Assembly (NCBI GenBank): GCA_023264735.1
Contig: JAHFVD010000051.1
Span: 1 to 54,428 of the forward strand
DNA: 54,428 nt
Direction: 5' to 3'
Source of the DNA: Mycobacterium sp.
GTDB taxonomy: Bacteria; Actinomycetota; Actinomycetes; Mycobacteriales; Mycobacteriaceae
How positions within the stretch are numbered: the stretch's first letter is position 1; the number at the start of each line of letters is the position of its first letter. The position numbers were made by a program, and so were the translations under genes. The notes beneath the pieces were generated by a model, which saw only the letters and a program-made list of their open reading frames with translations, did not search any database and was not told the origin of the DNA. This document shows, piece by piece, positions 26,761-36,463 of this stretch.

Positions 26761-27273
26761 ATGACGTGCCACGATGTATCGGTGAGCGAACGCATCGAGG
26801 TTCAACGAATCATCCCCGCGGCTGCCGCGGACATCTTCGCGGTGCTGTGCGATCCGCAGGGCCACGTCGCGATTGACGCCACCGGCATGCTGCAGGACGC
26901 CGACGGCCGACCGGTCCGTGCCGCAGGTGACAGTTTCGTCGTGCACATGGACCGCGAATCGCTCAACGATTATCCGTTGGGCAAGTACGACGTCACCGTG
27001 TCGATCACGCAGTTCGAACAGGACCGGCTGATCGCGTGGACGATCTTCGGCCAGCTGAAGCCGGACATCGGGCACGTGTACGGCTACCGGCTAGATCCCT
27101 CGGATGGCGGGACGGCGGTCACGTCGTTCTACGACTGGTCCGACATCGATCAGCATTGGCGCGACGCCAAGATTTTCCCGATCGTCGGCGAGCCGGCATT
27201 GCGCGCGACATTGGGCATCCTCGACCGGGCCGTGCGGCGAGGGTATCCGCAGTCGTCGTCCCGGACGCAATAG
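26761..27273 (+). CDS. SRPBCC-family protein (polyketide cyclase-like)
   Basis: 170 residues. IEVQRIIPAAAADIFAVLCD is the usual start of this fold, and the C-terminal helix (PALRATLGILDRAVRRGY) is typical. In mycobacteria these small proteins bind hydrophobic ligands; the function is unknown. The start is uncertain: ATG 26761 or GTG 26782, neither with a clear Shine-Dalgarno. Its 3' end overlaps the end of the antisense CBM2 remnant. Confidence 0.75.
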   Translation: MTCHDVSVSERIEVQRIIPAAAADIFAVLCDPQGHVAIDATGMLQDADGRPVRAAGDSFVVHMDRESLNDYPLGKYDVTVSITQFEQDRLIAWTIFGQLKPDIGHVYGYRLDPSDGGTAVTSFYDWSDIDQHWRDAKIFPIVGEPALRATLGILDRAVRRGYPQSSSRTQ

Positions 27274-27617
27274 GACTGTCCAGTAAGGACGCAGTTCACC
27301 GGTGGCGAGTACGTGCCACTCAGCACACCGCGAAAGCCTCCTGTGGCTGTGCTACTCCAGCTGTGCAAGATGGATTCGCTTGCCGGCAAGTCGAATTCAA
27401 GCTTCCACTCCGTGAGCGACACGGTGGTCGGGTTGGTGATGATGAAGCGAGGGATGAACCCGGTCTGCCATGTCGAACTCACCGACAGCAGCGCTGTCGC
27501 TACGGCCGCATGAGCCGGTGGCGCAGCAGGTAGCGCGAGAGCCACAAGCACCACCATCGCCCCGATCATGTGAAGCGCAGCGCTCCAGCGCTTCACATAG
27601 CTGCCCAATCGAGGCAT
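27268..27617 (-). pseudogene. Secreted CBM2 (cellulose-binding-like) protein, damaged copy
   Basis: From ATG 27617: a signal peptide (WSAALHMIGAMVVLVALALP, then AHA) and a family-2 carbohydrate-binding module (STWQTGFIPRFIITNPT, then LTEWKLEFDLP). It looks like the small mycobacterial CBM2 protein Rv1987. Compared with that protein as I recall it, ~25 residues are missing after SILHSWSST. The usual stop after the last Cys (TGQSYC, ~27268) is lost, so the frame runs on into antisense of the SRPBCC gene until 27150. Likely inactive or altered. Confidence 0.55.
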
Positions 27618-27765
27618 GTCGCCAACACCAGAACCGAACGTATGGAGATCGCTCCTGGGGGCAGTCCATGCTGCAGTACGTTTGCACAACTGAGACCGTC
27701 GCGAAATTGGGTCACTCCCCTGGGCGGCGCGACGTCGCACCCATACCTGAAGGATCGATGCCGGA

Positions 27766-29451
27766 ATGAGCCCTGTCTCTGAATTCGACTTCATCATTGT
27801 GGGAGCAGGCAGCGCCGGCTGTCTGCTTGCAAATCGGCTCAGTGCCAACCCTGATCACCGCGTGCTCCTGATCGAGGCCGGCGGTAACGATGACTGGTTC
27901 TGGATCAAGGTGCCGGTGGGGTATCTGTACACGATTGCCAACCCCCGCACCGATTGGTGTTTCACGACCGAGACTGACCCAGGCCTGGCCGGTCGCAGCA
28001 TCCACTACGCGCGGGGCCGTGTGATCGGCGGCAGCTCCTCAATCAACGCGATGATCCACATGCGTGGACAGGCCAGCGACTACGACCTGTGGGCAGAGGC
28101 CACCGGCGACGAGCGTTGGCGTTGGGGTGGTGAGGACGGTCCGGGTGAGACCCTGGCGATCTACAAAGACCTGGAAAGCTACTTCGGCGGCGCCGACCAC
28201 TGGCACGGTGCCGTTGGGGAGATCCGCGTCGAACGCCCGCGTGTGCGCTGGAAGATCTTGGATGCCTGGCAGGCCGCCGCTGCCCAGGTGGGCATCGCTC
28301 CGATCGAGGAGTTCAACCGGGGAGACAACGCCGGCAGTGCGTACTTTCACGTAAACCAACGGCGTGGACGCCGCTGGTCGATGGCTGACGCATTCCTGCA
28401 TCCGATCGCCCACCGACCCAATCTCACCGTCTACACCAAGACCCAAGCCCTACGGCTGCTGATAGATGAGGAGGTCCGCGAGGACCAGCGTCGGGGCGCG
28501 TGGACCACCGCGCAACGGCGCGTCGCCGGCGTACGGCTACTCAGAGGTGGCCAGACCGTCGACGTCCGGGCCCGCCGGGAGGTGATCCTGAGCGCTGGAG
28601 CCATTGGCTCGCCGCATCTGATGCAAGTCTCGGGTCTGGGACCGGCTGCCCTGCTCGTCCAGCACGGCGTCCCGGTCGCGGTCGATCTGTCCGGAGTGGG
28701 GGAAAACCTGCAGGACCACCTGCAACTTCGAACCATCTTCCGAGTCGAGGGCGCCCCCACCGTCAACACGCTGTATCGGAATTGGATCACCCGCGCGGCC
28801 ATGGGACTTCAGTACGCGTTGACGCGATCAGGCCCCATGACCATGCCGCCGTCGACGTTGGGCGCGTTCGCGAAGAGCTCCCCCGCGTTGGCGAGTCCCA
28901 ATTTGGAATGGCACGTGCAGCCCCTCTCGTTGCCCAAGTTCGGCGAACCCCTGCACCCGTTCGCGGCGATCACTCCCTCGGTTTGCAATCTGCGACCCAC
29001 CTCACGTGGGCATGTACGGATGGCCGATGCAGATCCGCTGATCAGCCCGAAGATTCTCTGCAACTACCTGTCGACGGACTCCGATCGTGAGGCCGCCGTG
29101 ATCGGCCTCCGGATGACCCGACAGATCATGGCGGCACCGGCTTTGGCTCGATACCACCCGCGAGAATTGCTTCCCGGCCCAGAACTGGTCAGCGATGGCG
29201 AGCTGCAGGCCGCCGCTCGTCAACTGGGTACGACCATCTTCCACCCAGTGGGTACCTGCACGATGGGATCCTTTGATGCACAAGGCATCCCGAGGTCAGC
29301 TGCCACGGTGCTCGACACAGACTGTCGTGTGTACCGCGTTGCCGGCCTTCGAGTGGTCGACGCGTCCGCGATGCCGACCATCACGTCCGGCAACACCAAT
29401 GCCCCGGTGATGCTTATCGCGGAGCGCGCAGCGCGGGCGATCGTGGGATAA
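27766..29451 (+). CDS. GMC-family FAD-dependent oxidoreductase
   Basis: 561 residues. The N-terminal FAD motif VGAGSAGCLLANRLS, the GMC signature ARGRVIGGSSSINAMIHMRG at ~84-103, and the second signature SAGAIGSPHLMQVSGLG are present. The C-terminal catalytic HPVGTCTMG (His) and SGNTNAPVMLIAE (Asn) are intact. It oxidises an alcohol, choline-dehydrogenase style, with the substrate unknown. GAAGGA lies upstream of the ATG. It stands alone between the CBM2 remnant and the topoisomerase genes. Confidence 0.9.
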   Translation: MSPVSEFDFIIVGAGSAGCLLANRLSANPDHRVLLIEAGGNDDWFWIKVPVGYLYTIANPRTDWCFTTETDPGLAGRSIHYARGRVIGGSSSINAMIHMRGQASDYDLWAEATGDERWRWGGEDGPGETLAIYKDLESYFGGADHWHGAVGEIRVERPRVRWKILDAWQAAAAQVGIAPIEEFNRGDNAGSAYFHVNQRRGRRWSMADAFLHPIAHRPNLTVYTKTQALRLLIDEEVREDQRRGAWTTAQRRVAGVRLLRGGQTVDVRARREVILSAGAIGSPHLMQVSGLGPAALLVQHGVPVAVDLSGVGENLQDHLQLRTIFRVEGAPTVNTLYRNWITRAAMGLQYALTRSGPMTMPPSTLGAFAKSSPALASPNLEWHVQPLSLPKFGEPLHPFAAITPSVCNLRPTSRGHVRMADADPLISPKILCNYLSTDSDREAAVIGLRMTRQIMAAPALARYHPRELLPGPELVSDGELQAAARQLGTTIFHPVGTCTMGSFDAQGIPRSAATVLDTDCRVYRVAGLRVVDASAMPTITSGNTNAPVMLIAERAARAIVG

Positions 29452-29690
29452 GTTCACAACAGCGGCATTGTCACTGTCTCAGTCGCCTGACCTGGCAGTT
29501 TTGCGGGGATCGGGACTTTGTCTCGGTTTTTGCGGCCAGAGAGTCTGTTCACGCACCGCCGAGGCTCCGCGAAGATGTCAGGCCTACCGACTACGATTTC
29601 GGCGGCACACCCGTGATTGCCGAGTGGATAGCCGGTTAGGCCTGCGTCTCAGTCCGCCCGTCCGCCGGCCTTGACGTAAAAGGACGAGCA

Positions 29691-31724
29691 GTGAGTTACA
29701 CCGCGGCTGACATCACCGAACTTGACGATGTCCAGCACACCCGCCTGCGCCCGGCGGTAAACCTCGGGCTGGACGTGCTCAACACGGCGCTGCGCGAGAT
29801 CGTCGACAACGCGATCGAGGAGGTCGCCGATCCGAGCCACGGTGGGTCATGCGTGACGATCACCTTGCACGGCGACGGATCGGTCAGCGTCGCCGACGAC
29901 GGCCGTGGCCTTCCTGTCGACTCCGACCCGGTGACCGGGAAGAACGGCATCGTCAAGACGCTGGGTACCGCGCGGGCCGGCGGCAAGTTCTCCGAGCACA
30001 CGGACGCGGCCAGCACGGGCGCCGGTCTGAACGGAATCGGCGCTGCCGCAGCGGTTTTCATTTCCGCTCGCACCGATGTGACGGTGCGCCGCGCGGGCAA
30101 GACCTACCTGCAGAGCTTCGGCAGTGGCTATCCCGGCACGTTCGAGGGTAAGGAGTTCGATCCGGACGCCCCGTTCGCCCGCTCCGACACGCAGAAATTG
30201 CGCGGCGCCGGCAATCGCAAACCGGATGCCCACGGCACCACGGTGCGCATCTTGTTCGACCCGATCGTGGTGCCGGACTCCAGCGTGGACATCAACGAGG
30301 TACTTTTGCGGGCGCACGCGGCTGCGCGGATGTCCCCCGGTGTGCAGCTGGTCGTCATCGACGAAGGCTGGCCCGGCGACGAGATCCGGCCCGAGCTGCT
30401 CGAACCGTTCAGCGGTCCGTGGGGCACCGATACCCTTCTTGACCTCATGTGCGCCGCCGCCGGAACGCCCGTGCCAGGTGCCCGAGCCGTGGTGGAGGGC
30501 CGCGGCGAGTACACCACCGGCCGCGGCCCGACCCCATTCCGCTGGTCGTTGACGGCCGGACCCGCCGAACCGGCCATGGTCGCCGCGTTCTGCAACACCG
30601 TGCGCACCCCCGGCGGCGGATCCCACCTGACCGCCGCGGTGAAGGGACTATCCGAAGCACTGGCTGACCGTGCGTCCCGGATCCGAGACTTGGGCCTGGC
30701 CAAAGGCGAAGACGGCCCGGAGGCGCAGGACTTCGCCGCAGTCACCTCGCTGGCCGTGGATACCCGCGCACCGGACGTCGCATGGGACTCCCAAGCGAAG
30801 ACCGCCGTGTCCTCACGGTCTCTGAACGTGGCGATGGCCCCCGATGTGGCGCGCAGCGTCAACATCTGGGCCGCCAACCCCGGCAACGCCGACGCCGTGT
30901 CGCGGTGGACCACGCTGGCGCTGGAGGCCGCCAGAGCGCGGCGCAGCGCTGAGGGCGCCAAAGCCCGCTCCCGCGCGGCGTCAAAAGCCAAGGGGCTGGG
31001 GACGAACCTGTCGCTGCCGCCCAAGCTGCTGCCCAGCCGGGAAAGTGGTCGCGGGTCGGGCGCGGAGCTGTTCCTGTGCGAGGGCGACTCGGCACTGGGC
31101 ACCATCAAGGCGGCGCGCGACGCCACCTTCCAAGCAGCCTTCCCGCTGAAAGGTAAGCCGCCCAACGTCTATGGCTTCACCGTGAGCAAAGCTCGGGTCA
31201 AGGACGAGTTCGATTCGATCGAACGCATCCTGGGTTGCGGAGTGCGCGACAACTGCGATCCGGAGTCGTGCCGGTACGACCGGATCTTGTTCGCCTCCGA
31301 CGCCGACCCCGACGGCGGCAACATCAACTCGAGCCTCATCTCGATGTTCCTGGACTTCTATCGGCCGCTCGTCAAGGCCGGGATGGTTTACGTGACATTG
31401 CCGCCGCTGTTCGTGGTCAAGGATGGCCAGGAGCGCATCTACTGCCAGGACGAGTCCGAACGTGATGCCGCGGTGGCCCAGATGAAGGCCACCTCAAAAC
31501 GCAAGGTGGAGGTGCAGCGGAACAAAGGTCTCGGCGAGATGGATGCCGACGACTTCTGGAACACCGTGCTGGATCCGCAGCGGCGCACCGTGATTCGGGT
31601 GCACCTCGATGACGGCGACCCGAAGCTGCACCACACCCTGTTCGGTGGGCCGCCAGAGGGCCGGCGCACCTGGATGGCCGATGTCGCCTCTCGCGTCGAC
31701 ACCGCGGCCCTCGATCTCGACTAA
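29691..31724 (+). CDS. GyrB-like subunit of an atypical type II topoisomerase (TopoM-like)
   Basis: 677 residues from GTG 29691 (AAGGAC upstream). The GHKL ATPase has REIVDNAIEEV (Asn for Mg) and VADDGRGLPV, plus TGAGLNGIG as ATP lid. The TOPRIM has EGDSALGT and DADPDGGNINSS in place of the usual DxDVDG.HI. PLKGKPPNV and NKGLGEM are conserved. It differs clearly from the housekeeping gyrase. M. smegmatis has a second such enzyme (TopoM) that can introduce positive supercoils, and this is probably its homologue. The partner gene starts 9 bases downstream. Confidence 0.88.
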   Translation: MSYTAADITELDDVQHTRLRPAVNLGLDVLNTALREIVDNAIEEVADPSHGGSCVTITLHGDGSVSVADDGRGLPVDSDPVTGKNGIVKTLGTARAGGKFSEHTDAASTGAGLNGIGAAAAVFISARTDVTVRRAGKTYLQSFGSGYPGTFEGKEFDPDAPFARSDTQKLRGAGNRKPDAHGTTVRILFDPIVVPDSSVDINEVLLRAHAAARMSPGVQLVVIDEGWPGDEIRPELLEPFSGPWGTDTLLDLMCAAAGTPVPGARAVVEGRGEYTTGRGPTPFRWSLTAGPAEPAMVAAFCNTVRTPGGGSHLTAAVKGLSEALADRASRIRDLGLAKGEDGPEAQDFAAVTSLAVDTRAPDVAWDSQAKTAVSSRSLNVAMAPDVARSVNIWAANPGNADAVSRWTTLALEAARARRSAEGAKARSRAASKAKGLGTNLSLPPKLLPSRESGRGSGAELFLCEGDSALGTIKAARDATFQAAFPLKGKPPNVYGFTVSKARVKDEFDSIERILGCGVRDNCDPESCRYDRILFASDADPDGGNINSSLISMFLDFYRPLVKAGMVYVTLPPLFVVKDGQERIYCQDESERDAAVAQMKATSKRKVEVQRNKGLGEMDADDFWNTVLDPQRRTVIRVHLDDGDPKLHHTLFGGPPEGRRTWMADVASRVDTAALDLD

Positions 31725-31733
31725 GGACGTATT

Positions 31734-33872
31734 GTGACCGCCACCCTGGACATTCCCGAGCAGAATCCAGATCTGGTCCTCGCGCAGAGCGCCGATGACT
31801 ACTGGAACCACTACCAGCTGACCTTCGCGCTCTACAGCGTCAGCGACCGCGCCATCCCGTCCGCGTTCGACGGGCTCAAGCCCGGTCAGCGGCGGCTGCT
31901 CTACCAGATGCACGACTCCAGACTGCTGCCGGGGAACAAGCCGCAGAAATCCTCAAAGGTCTGCTCGGCGGTCACCGGCAACCTGCACCCGCACGGAGGT
32001 GCGTCGATGTACGGCGCGGCGGCGCTGATGGCCGCAGAGTTCCAGCGCGTAAAAGTCATTGACGGACAAGGCGCATTCCCCCGCATCCAGGGCGACATCC
32101 CGGCCGCGGACCGCTACACCGAGATGCGGCTGTCCGCGCCAGGGGCGGCGCTGACCGCTGAGCTCAACGATCACGCTGTGCCGATGGTCTCGACGTTCGA
32201 CGGCGAGTGGATCGAGCCGACCGTGCTACCGGCCCAATGGCCGGTGCTGCTGTGCAACGGTGCCGTCGGCATCGCCGAAGGCTGGGCCACCAAGGTGCCC
32301 GCGCATAATCCGCGCGAGATCATGACCGCCTGCCGGGCGCTTCTGAAAACCCCCAACATGACCGACGACAGGCTGGTGAAGCTCATTCCTGGCCCCGACT
32401 GGGGCAGCGGCGCGAGCGTGATCGGGACGGCCGGCCTGCGGGAGTACATCACCACCGGCCGCGGGCAGTTCACGGTGCGCGGCACCGTCTCCGTCGACGG
32501 AAAAAATGTCATCATCACCGAGCTACCTCCCGGTGTCGCGAGTAATACCGTGCAGGAACGGATTCGGGCGCTTGTCGAGTCCGGCGAGATGTCCGGTGTG
32601 GCAGACATGTCCGACCTGACCGACCGCCGTAACGGGCTGCGCATCGTCGTCACCGCCAAACGCGGCCACAGTGCCGACCAGATCCGCGATCAGCTGCTCG
32701 CCCTGACTCCGCTCGAGTCGTCGTTCGCCGCCAGCCTGGTCGCGCTTGACGAGGATCGCGTGCCGCGTTGGTGGTCGGTACGCGAGCTGATCGCCGCCTT
32801 CCTACATCTGCGCGACTCTGTCGTGTTGCGCCGCAGCGAGTATCGATTGGAGAAGGTCTCCGCACGGCGCCATCTGGTGGCCGGTCTGATGACCATTCAC
32901 CTGGATATCGATGCCGCGGTGGCAGTGATCCGTGGGTCCGACACCGTCGACGACGCCCGCCAGGGTTTGCAGGAGCGGTTCGCGATCGACGCCGAACAGG
33001 CGGATTATGTTCTGGGCCTGCAGCTTCGGCGGCTGACCAAGCTTGACGTCATCGAGCTACAGGCCGAGGCCGAGAAGTTGGATGCCGAGTTCGCGGAACT
33101 CACCGAGCTGGTGTCCAACCCCGATGCGCGCCGGAAGGTGATCGACGACGAGCTGGTCGAGACTGCGAAGCTGTTCAAGGGCGCCGAATTCGACCGTCGC
33201 ACCGTGCTGGACTTCGAAGCCACCCCGACCGCGTCGAGTGCTGATGAAGACGGCGCCCGCGAGCGTAAGTCCAACGCCGCGTGGCGACTTGATGACCGCG
33301 GTGTGTTCTCCGATAGCCACGGCGATTTGCTGATCTCGGGACTGGGCTGGGCGGTGTGGACCGACGGGCGCATCAAATTCACCACCGGAAACGGTCTGCC
33401 GTACAAGATCCGCGACATCCCGGTGGCGCCGGACATCACCGGGTTACTCCGGTCTGGGGTGATGGCTCCCGGATCGCATCTGGCGCTGGTGACGCGACGC
33501 GGAAAGGTGCTGCGGATCGATCCTGCAGCGGTGAACCCGCAGGGCGCGGCGGGCAACGGTGTCGCCGGAGTCAAGCTCGCCGCCGACGGCGATGAGGTCA
33601 TCGCCGCGTTGCCGCTGACTTGTGAGAACGGCGAGGCCATTCTATCGATATCCGAAAAGGGCTGGAAGGTAACCGAAGTCGCCGACATCCCGGTCAAGGG
33701 CCGTGGAGGTGCCGGCGTCGGCTTTCATCCGTTTGTCAACGGGGAAGGCGCGCTGCTGTCGGCGGTGGTCTCGGTCACCGGATTTGTCCGCGGCAAGAAG
33801 GCTGTACCGCCGCAGAATCGCGCCAAGGCTTCGGTCAAAGGCTCCGGCAGCGACGTGACACCCGCTCTTTAG
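31734..33872 (+). CDS. GyrA/ParC-like subunit of the atypical type II topoisomerase
   Basis: 712 residues from GTG 31734. RAIPSAFDGLKPGQRRLLY is the N-terminal winged-helix region. HPHGGASMYGAAALMA replaces the quinolone-determining GDTAIYDT-like segment. AADRYTEMRL holds the catalytic Tyr that attacks DNA. The C-terminal domain has only a GyrA-box-like KGRGGAG near residue 680. It forms the cleavage subunit of the A2B2 enzyme with the upstream gene. The altered QRDR suggests different quinolone response (inference). Confidence 0.88.
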   Translation: MTATLDIPEQNPDLVLAQSADDYWNHYQLTFALYSVSDRAIPSAFDGLKPGQRRLLYQMHDSRLLPGNKPQKSSKVCSAVTGNLHPHGGASMYGAAALMAAEFQRVKVIDGQGAFPRIQGDIPAADRYTEMRLSAPGAALTAELNDHAVPMVSTFDGEWIEPTVLPAQWPVLLCNGAVGIAEGWATKVPAHNPREIMTACRALLKTPNMTDDRLVKLIPGPDWGSGASVIGTAGLREYITTGRGQFTVRGTVSVDGKNVIITELPPGVASNTVQERIRALVESGEMSGVADMSDLTDRRNGLRIVVTAKRGHSADQIRDQLLALTPLESSFAASLVALDEDRVPRWWSVRELIAAFLHLRDSVVLRRSEYRLEKVSARRHLVAGLMTIHLDIDAAVAVIRGSDTVDDARQGLQERFAIDAEQADYVLGLQLRRLTKLDVIELQAEAEKLDAEFAELTELVSNPDARRKVIDDELVETAKLFKGAEFDRRTVLDFEATPTASSADEDGARERKSNAAWRLDDRGVFSDSHGDLLISGLGWAVWTDGRIKFTTGNGLPYKIRDIPVAPDITGLLRSGVMAPGSHLALVTRRGKVLRIDPAAVNPQGAAGNGVAGVKLAADGDEVIAALPLTCENGEAILSISEKGWKVTEVADIPVKGRGGAGVGFHPFVNGEGALLSAVVSVTGFVRGKKAVPPQNRAKASVKGSGSDVTPAL

Positions 33873-34235
33873 ACAGCAGCCTTAAGCTGGCCACATGCTG
33901 CACGACGCGATCAGTGCGTTTCAGGATCTTGCGTCGATACCTCGAGCTCGCACCCGGCGCGCGTCCGTTCTTCCCGATCGACCGCACAGCGCCGCTCAGT
34001 GACTTCGCGGCGATCGTCGTTGTCGGGAGGCCCCGACATGACGACTCTCAGTCCCCCACCCGTTCGGGAGAACATTCTGCAGTTCGCTGATGTGTTGATC
34101 TGACGCCGGGTAGCTAAGCCGGCCACGGAGTGGGCCGTCCCTGCACAAAGTTAAGTAGTGCTCTACCTGTGCTCTTGGCTGAGGTAGGCGTGATCATGGC
34201 GGTGGCAGGCACGGTCGGACCCCGGGGAGGTCACC
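33873..34235. other. Gene-free stretch before the P450 gene
   Basis: 363 bases with no recognisable gene. It contains one tiny open frame with a good ribosome-binding site (34038-34103, listed separately). The last bases carry GGGGAGG before the P450 ATG. I see no terminator hairpin or tRNA. Confidence 0.5.
34038..34103 (+). CDS. Possible 21-residue peptide
   Basis: ATG 34038 is preceded by GGGAGG at 34025-34030 with ideal spacing. The product would be a short peptide beginning MTTLSPPPVRENI. No homology is recognised. It could be a leader peptide, a microprotein or chance. Confidence 0.2.
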   Translation: MTTLSPPPVRENILQFADVLI

Positions 34236-35537
34236 ATGACAACGCTCTATTCCGGTATCACGCATCAGGCAAACGGCACACCGCCCCCGGACATACGGCT
34301 CAGCGATATCGACCTCGGCTCACTGGAGTTCTGGGGTTGGGACGACGACCGTCGCGACGGGGCGTTTGCCACACTGCGCCGCGAAGCACCGATAGCGTTC
34401 TTCGAGGCTGCGACGGTACCCGGATTCGAGTCAGGCCCGGGGCACTGGGCGCTGACGTCGTATGAGCATGTGCACCATGCGAGCCGACACCCGGAAGTGT
34501 TCAGTTCGATCCCAACCAGCGTGTCATTGAGCGAGATCGACCCGGCGATCGCGGAGTTCAGCGGATCGATGATCAATCTGGATGACCCGCGCCACCAACG
34601 GCTTCGATCAATCGTCAACCGCGCGTTCACCCCCAAGATGGTGGCCCGCATCGAGGAAAGCGTCCGTACCCGCGCGCAGCAGTTGGTGAGTGACTTGGTG
34701 GCCAACCACCCGGACGGCAAGGCGGACTTCGTCGAGTGCCTCTCAGGTCCGTTTCCGCTGCAGATCATCTGCGACATGATGGGCATCCCAGAAGCGGATC
34801 AGCACAAGGTCTTTCATTGGACGTCGGTCGCTTTGGGAGTTGGTGACGACGAGGTCGCCGGCCACGATCAGGCGATTCAGGCGGTTCTCGACCTCGCTAC
34901 CTACGGCGTCGAGCTGGCGGAGTCCCGCAGGGCCAAACCCACCGAGGATCTCACCTCGAATTTGGTGCACGCAGAGGTCGACGGTGAGCAGCTGTCCTCG
35001 GCGGAGATCGCGTCCTTCTTCATGCTGTTGTCGGCTGCAGGCAACGAAACCACCCGCAACGCCATCAGTCACGGCATGGTGGCATTAAGCCGCTATCCCG
35101 AGGCGCGCGAGACGTGGTGGGCCGATTTCGACGGCGTCGCGGCTACGGCGGTCGAGGAGATCGTGCGCTGGGCCACTCCGGTGATCTTCATGCGGCGCAA
35201 TCTCAAGGAGGACGTCGAACTCGGTGGTGTGAAGATGAAGGCCGGCGACAAGATTTCGATGTGGTACAACTCGGCCAATCGTGACGAAACCAAGTTCGCC
35301 GACCCATGGTCGTTCGACGTCACCCGAAATCCCAACCCGCACTTTGGATATGGCGGCGGTGGTGTCCATTTCTGCCTGGGCGCCAATCTCGCCCGGCGGG
35401 AGATCCGCATGTTGTTCGAAGAGTTGCACAACCACATCCCCGATATCGTCGCTGTGGCGGAGCCGGCCATCCTGAGCTCGGCGTTCCTCCACGGCATCAA
35501 GCGACTACCTGTCGGGTGGACTCCCCCGGACCGCTGA
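34236..35537 (+). CDS. Cytochrome P450
   Basis: 433 residues. The I-helix motif AAGNETTRN (oxygen activation), the K-helix ExxR in EEIVRW, and the haem loop FGYGGGGVHFCLGANLAR with the Cys ligand are all present. It is a soluble actinobacterial class I P450 needing ferredoxin and reductase from elsewhere. N-terminal style and length recall the mycobacterial lipid/steroid-hydroxylating families, but I do not assign a CYP number. A strong GGGGAGG precedes the ATG. A truncated DCC gene follows directly. Confidence 0.93.
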   Translation: MTTLYSGITHQANGTPPPDIRLSDIDLGSLEFWGWDDDRRDGAFATLRREAPIAFFEAATVPGFESGPGHWALTSYEHVHHASRHPEVFSSIPTSVSLSEIDPAIAEFSGSMINLDDPRHQRLRSIVNRAFTPKMVARIEESVRTRAQQLVSDLVANHPDGKADFVECLSGPFPLQIICDMMGIPEADQHKVFHWTSVALGVGDDEVAGHDQAIQAVLDLATYGVELAESRRAKPTEDLTSNLVHAEVDGEQLSSAEIASFFMLLSAAGNETTRNAISHGMVALSRYPEARETWWADFDGVAATAVEEIVRWATPVIFMRRNLKEDVELGGVKMKAGDKISMWYNSANRDETKFADPWSFDVTRNPNPHFGYGGGGVHFCLGANLARREIRMLFEELHNHIPDIVAVAEPAILSSAFLHGIKRLPVGWTPPDR

Positions 35538-35551
35538 GCTGTGACTGTGGG

Positions 35552-35967
35552 AACAGTCTGCTCCCCACCCCGGCTTCGTTTGCGATGCTGGACGCGCCGT
35601 ACGCACCATTCTTCGATACGACCCCGACGGACCCCTACGGTTCGCTGCCCTGGACAGTGACTTCGCCCGCGCGACGGTTTCTCATCACCCGGAGCTTGAG
35701 GGTCTGGATTCTGTCGTCTACGTCCGCAGTGCCGGACAACCCGATGAGGCGGTGTTCATCCGCTCGACGGCTCTGCTTCAGGTCGCCGGCTTTCTCGGCG
35801 GATGGTGGAAGCTTGCGCTCGCGGCCTATGTGATCCCGCCGCCGGTGCGTGATTGGCTTTACGACCGGTTCGCCGCCGTGCGTTACCGCGTCGGAGGGCG
35901 ACACGACACGTGCCCAATTCCGTCAGCCGACGTCCGAAGCCGATTCCTTGACACCGCCCACGGCTGA
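35552..35967 (+). pseudogene. DCC-family (DUF393) protein lacking its N-terminus
   Basis: The frame reads GFVCDAGRAVRTILRYDPDG, then LRFAALDSDFARATV, VVYVRSAGQPDEAVFIRSTA and YRVGGRHDTCPIP, ending at 35967. This is the DCC thiol-disulfide-like family, but the defining N-terminal DxxCxxC motif is lost. No ATG, GTG or TTG occurs in frame before GTG 35752, which lies inside the domain. It looks like a 5'-truncated gene directly after the P450. A short protein from GTG 35752 is possible but would lack the active site. Confidence 0.6.
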
Positions 35968-35983
35968 CAAGTTCGGTATTCGT

Positions 35984-36385
35984 ATGATCACATTCGTCAT
36001 CGACGCAGCGGTGGCCATCGACCTCGCCACCAGGGGCGCGACGATTCCACCCGAACACAGCCTCGCAGCTCCGACGCTGCTGCGTTCGCAGGCGCTGGCC
36101 CTTGTCTACGGATCGGTACACCGCGGCGAGATCGACGAACGGACCGGCCGCAAAATTCTTGACGATATCCGTGGGTTGCGGATCCGGCTCCTTGGTGACC
36201 GATCGCTGCAAGACCATGCCTGGCGAATAGCCGCAAAATTGAACTGGCCGGACACTTACCAGGCCGAGTACATCGCCCTGACCCAGCTGCAGGCGGACGC
36301 GCTGGCGACCGCGGACAAGGAACTGGCGGCCGCCGCGCGCGCTTTCGTCGAAACCGTCTCCCCCACCGCCATTTTGCGACCGTAA
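35984..36385 (+). CDS. PIN-domain protein with altered acidic residues
   Basis: 133 residues from ATG 35984. FVIDAAVAIDLA is the first PIN strand with its Asp. TYQAEYIALTQLQADALATADKEL matches the region around the third and fourth acidic positions. However, where VapC toxins have Glu in (LL.SE) this has Gln (LLRSQALAL), and the Asp of YDAxY is Gln. Two of the usual four metal ligands are thus missing by my alignment. No antitoxin gene adjoins. It may be a non-catalytic or solitary PIN protein. Confidence 0.7.
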   Translation: MITFVIDAAVAIDLATRGATIPPEHSLAAPTLLRSQALALVYGSVHRGEIDERTGRKILDDIRGLRIRLLGDRSLQDHAWRIAAKLNWPDTYQAEYIALTQLQADALATADKELAAAARAFVETVSPTAILRP

Positions 36386-36463
36386 GGTAACAGTCCGAAC
36401 TCAGACCGAATACAGCCAGCGTGGGAACACCGTTAACAGCAGTCACATCGTTAACATCACGCG

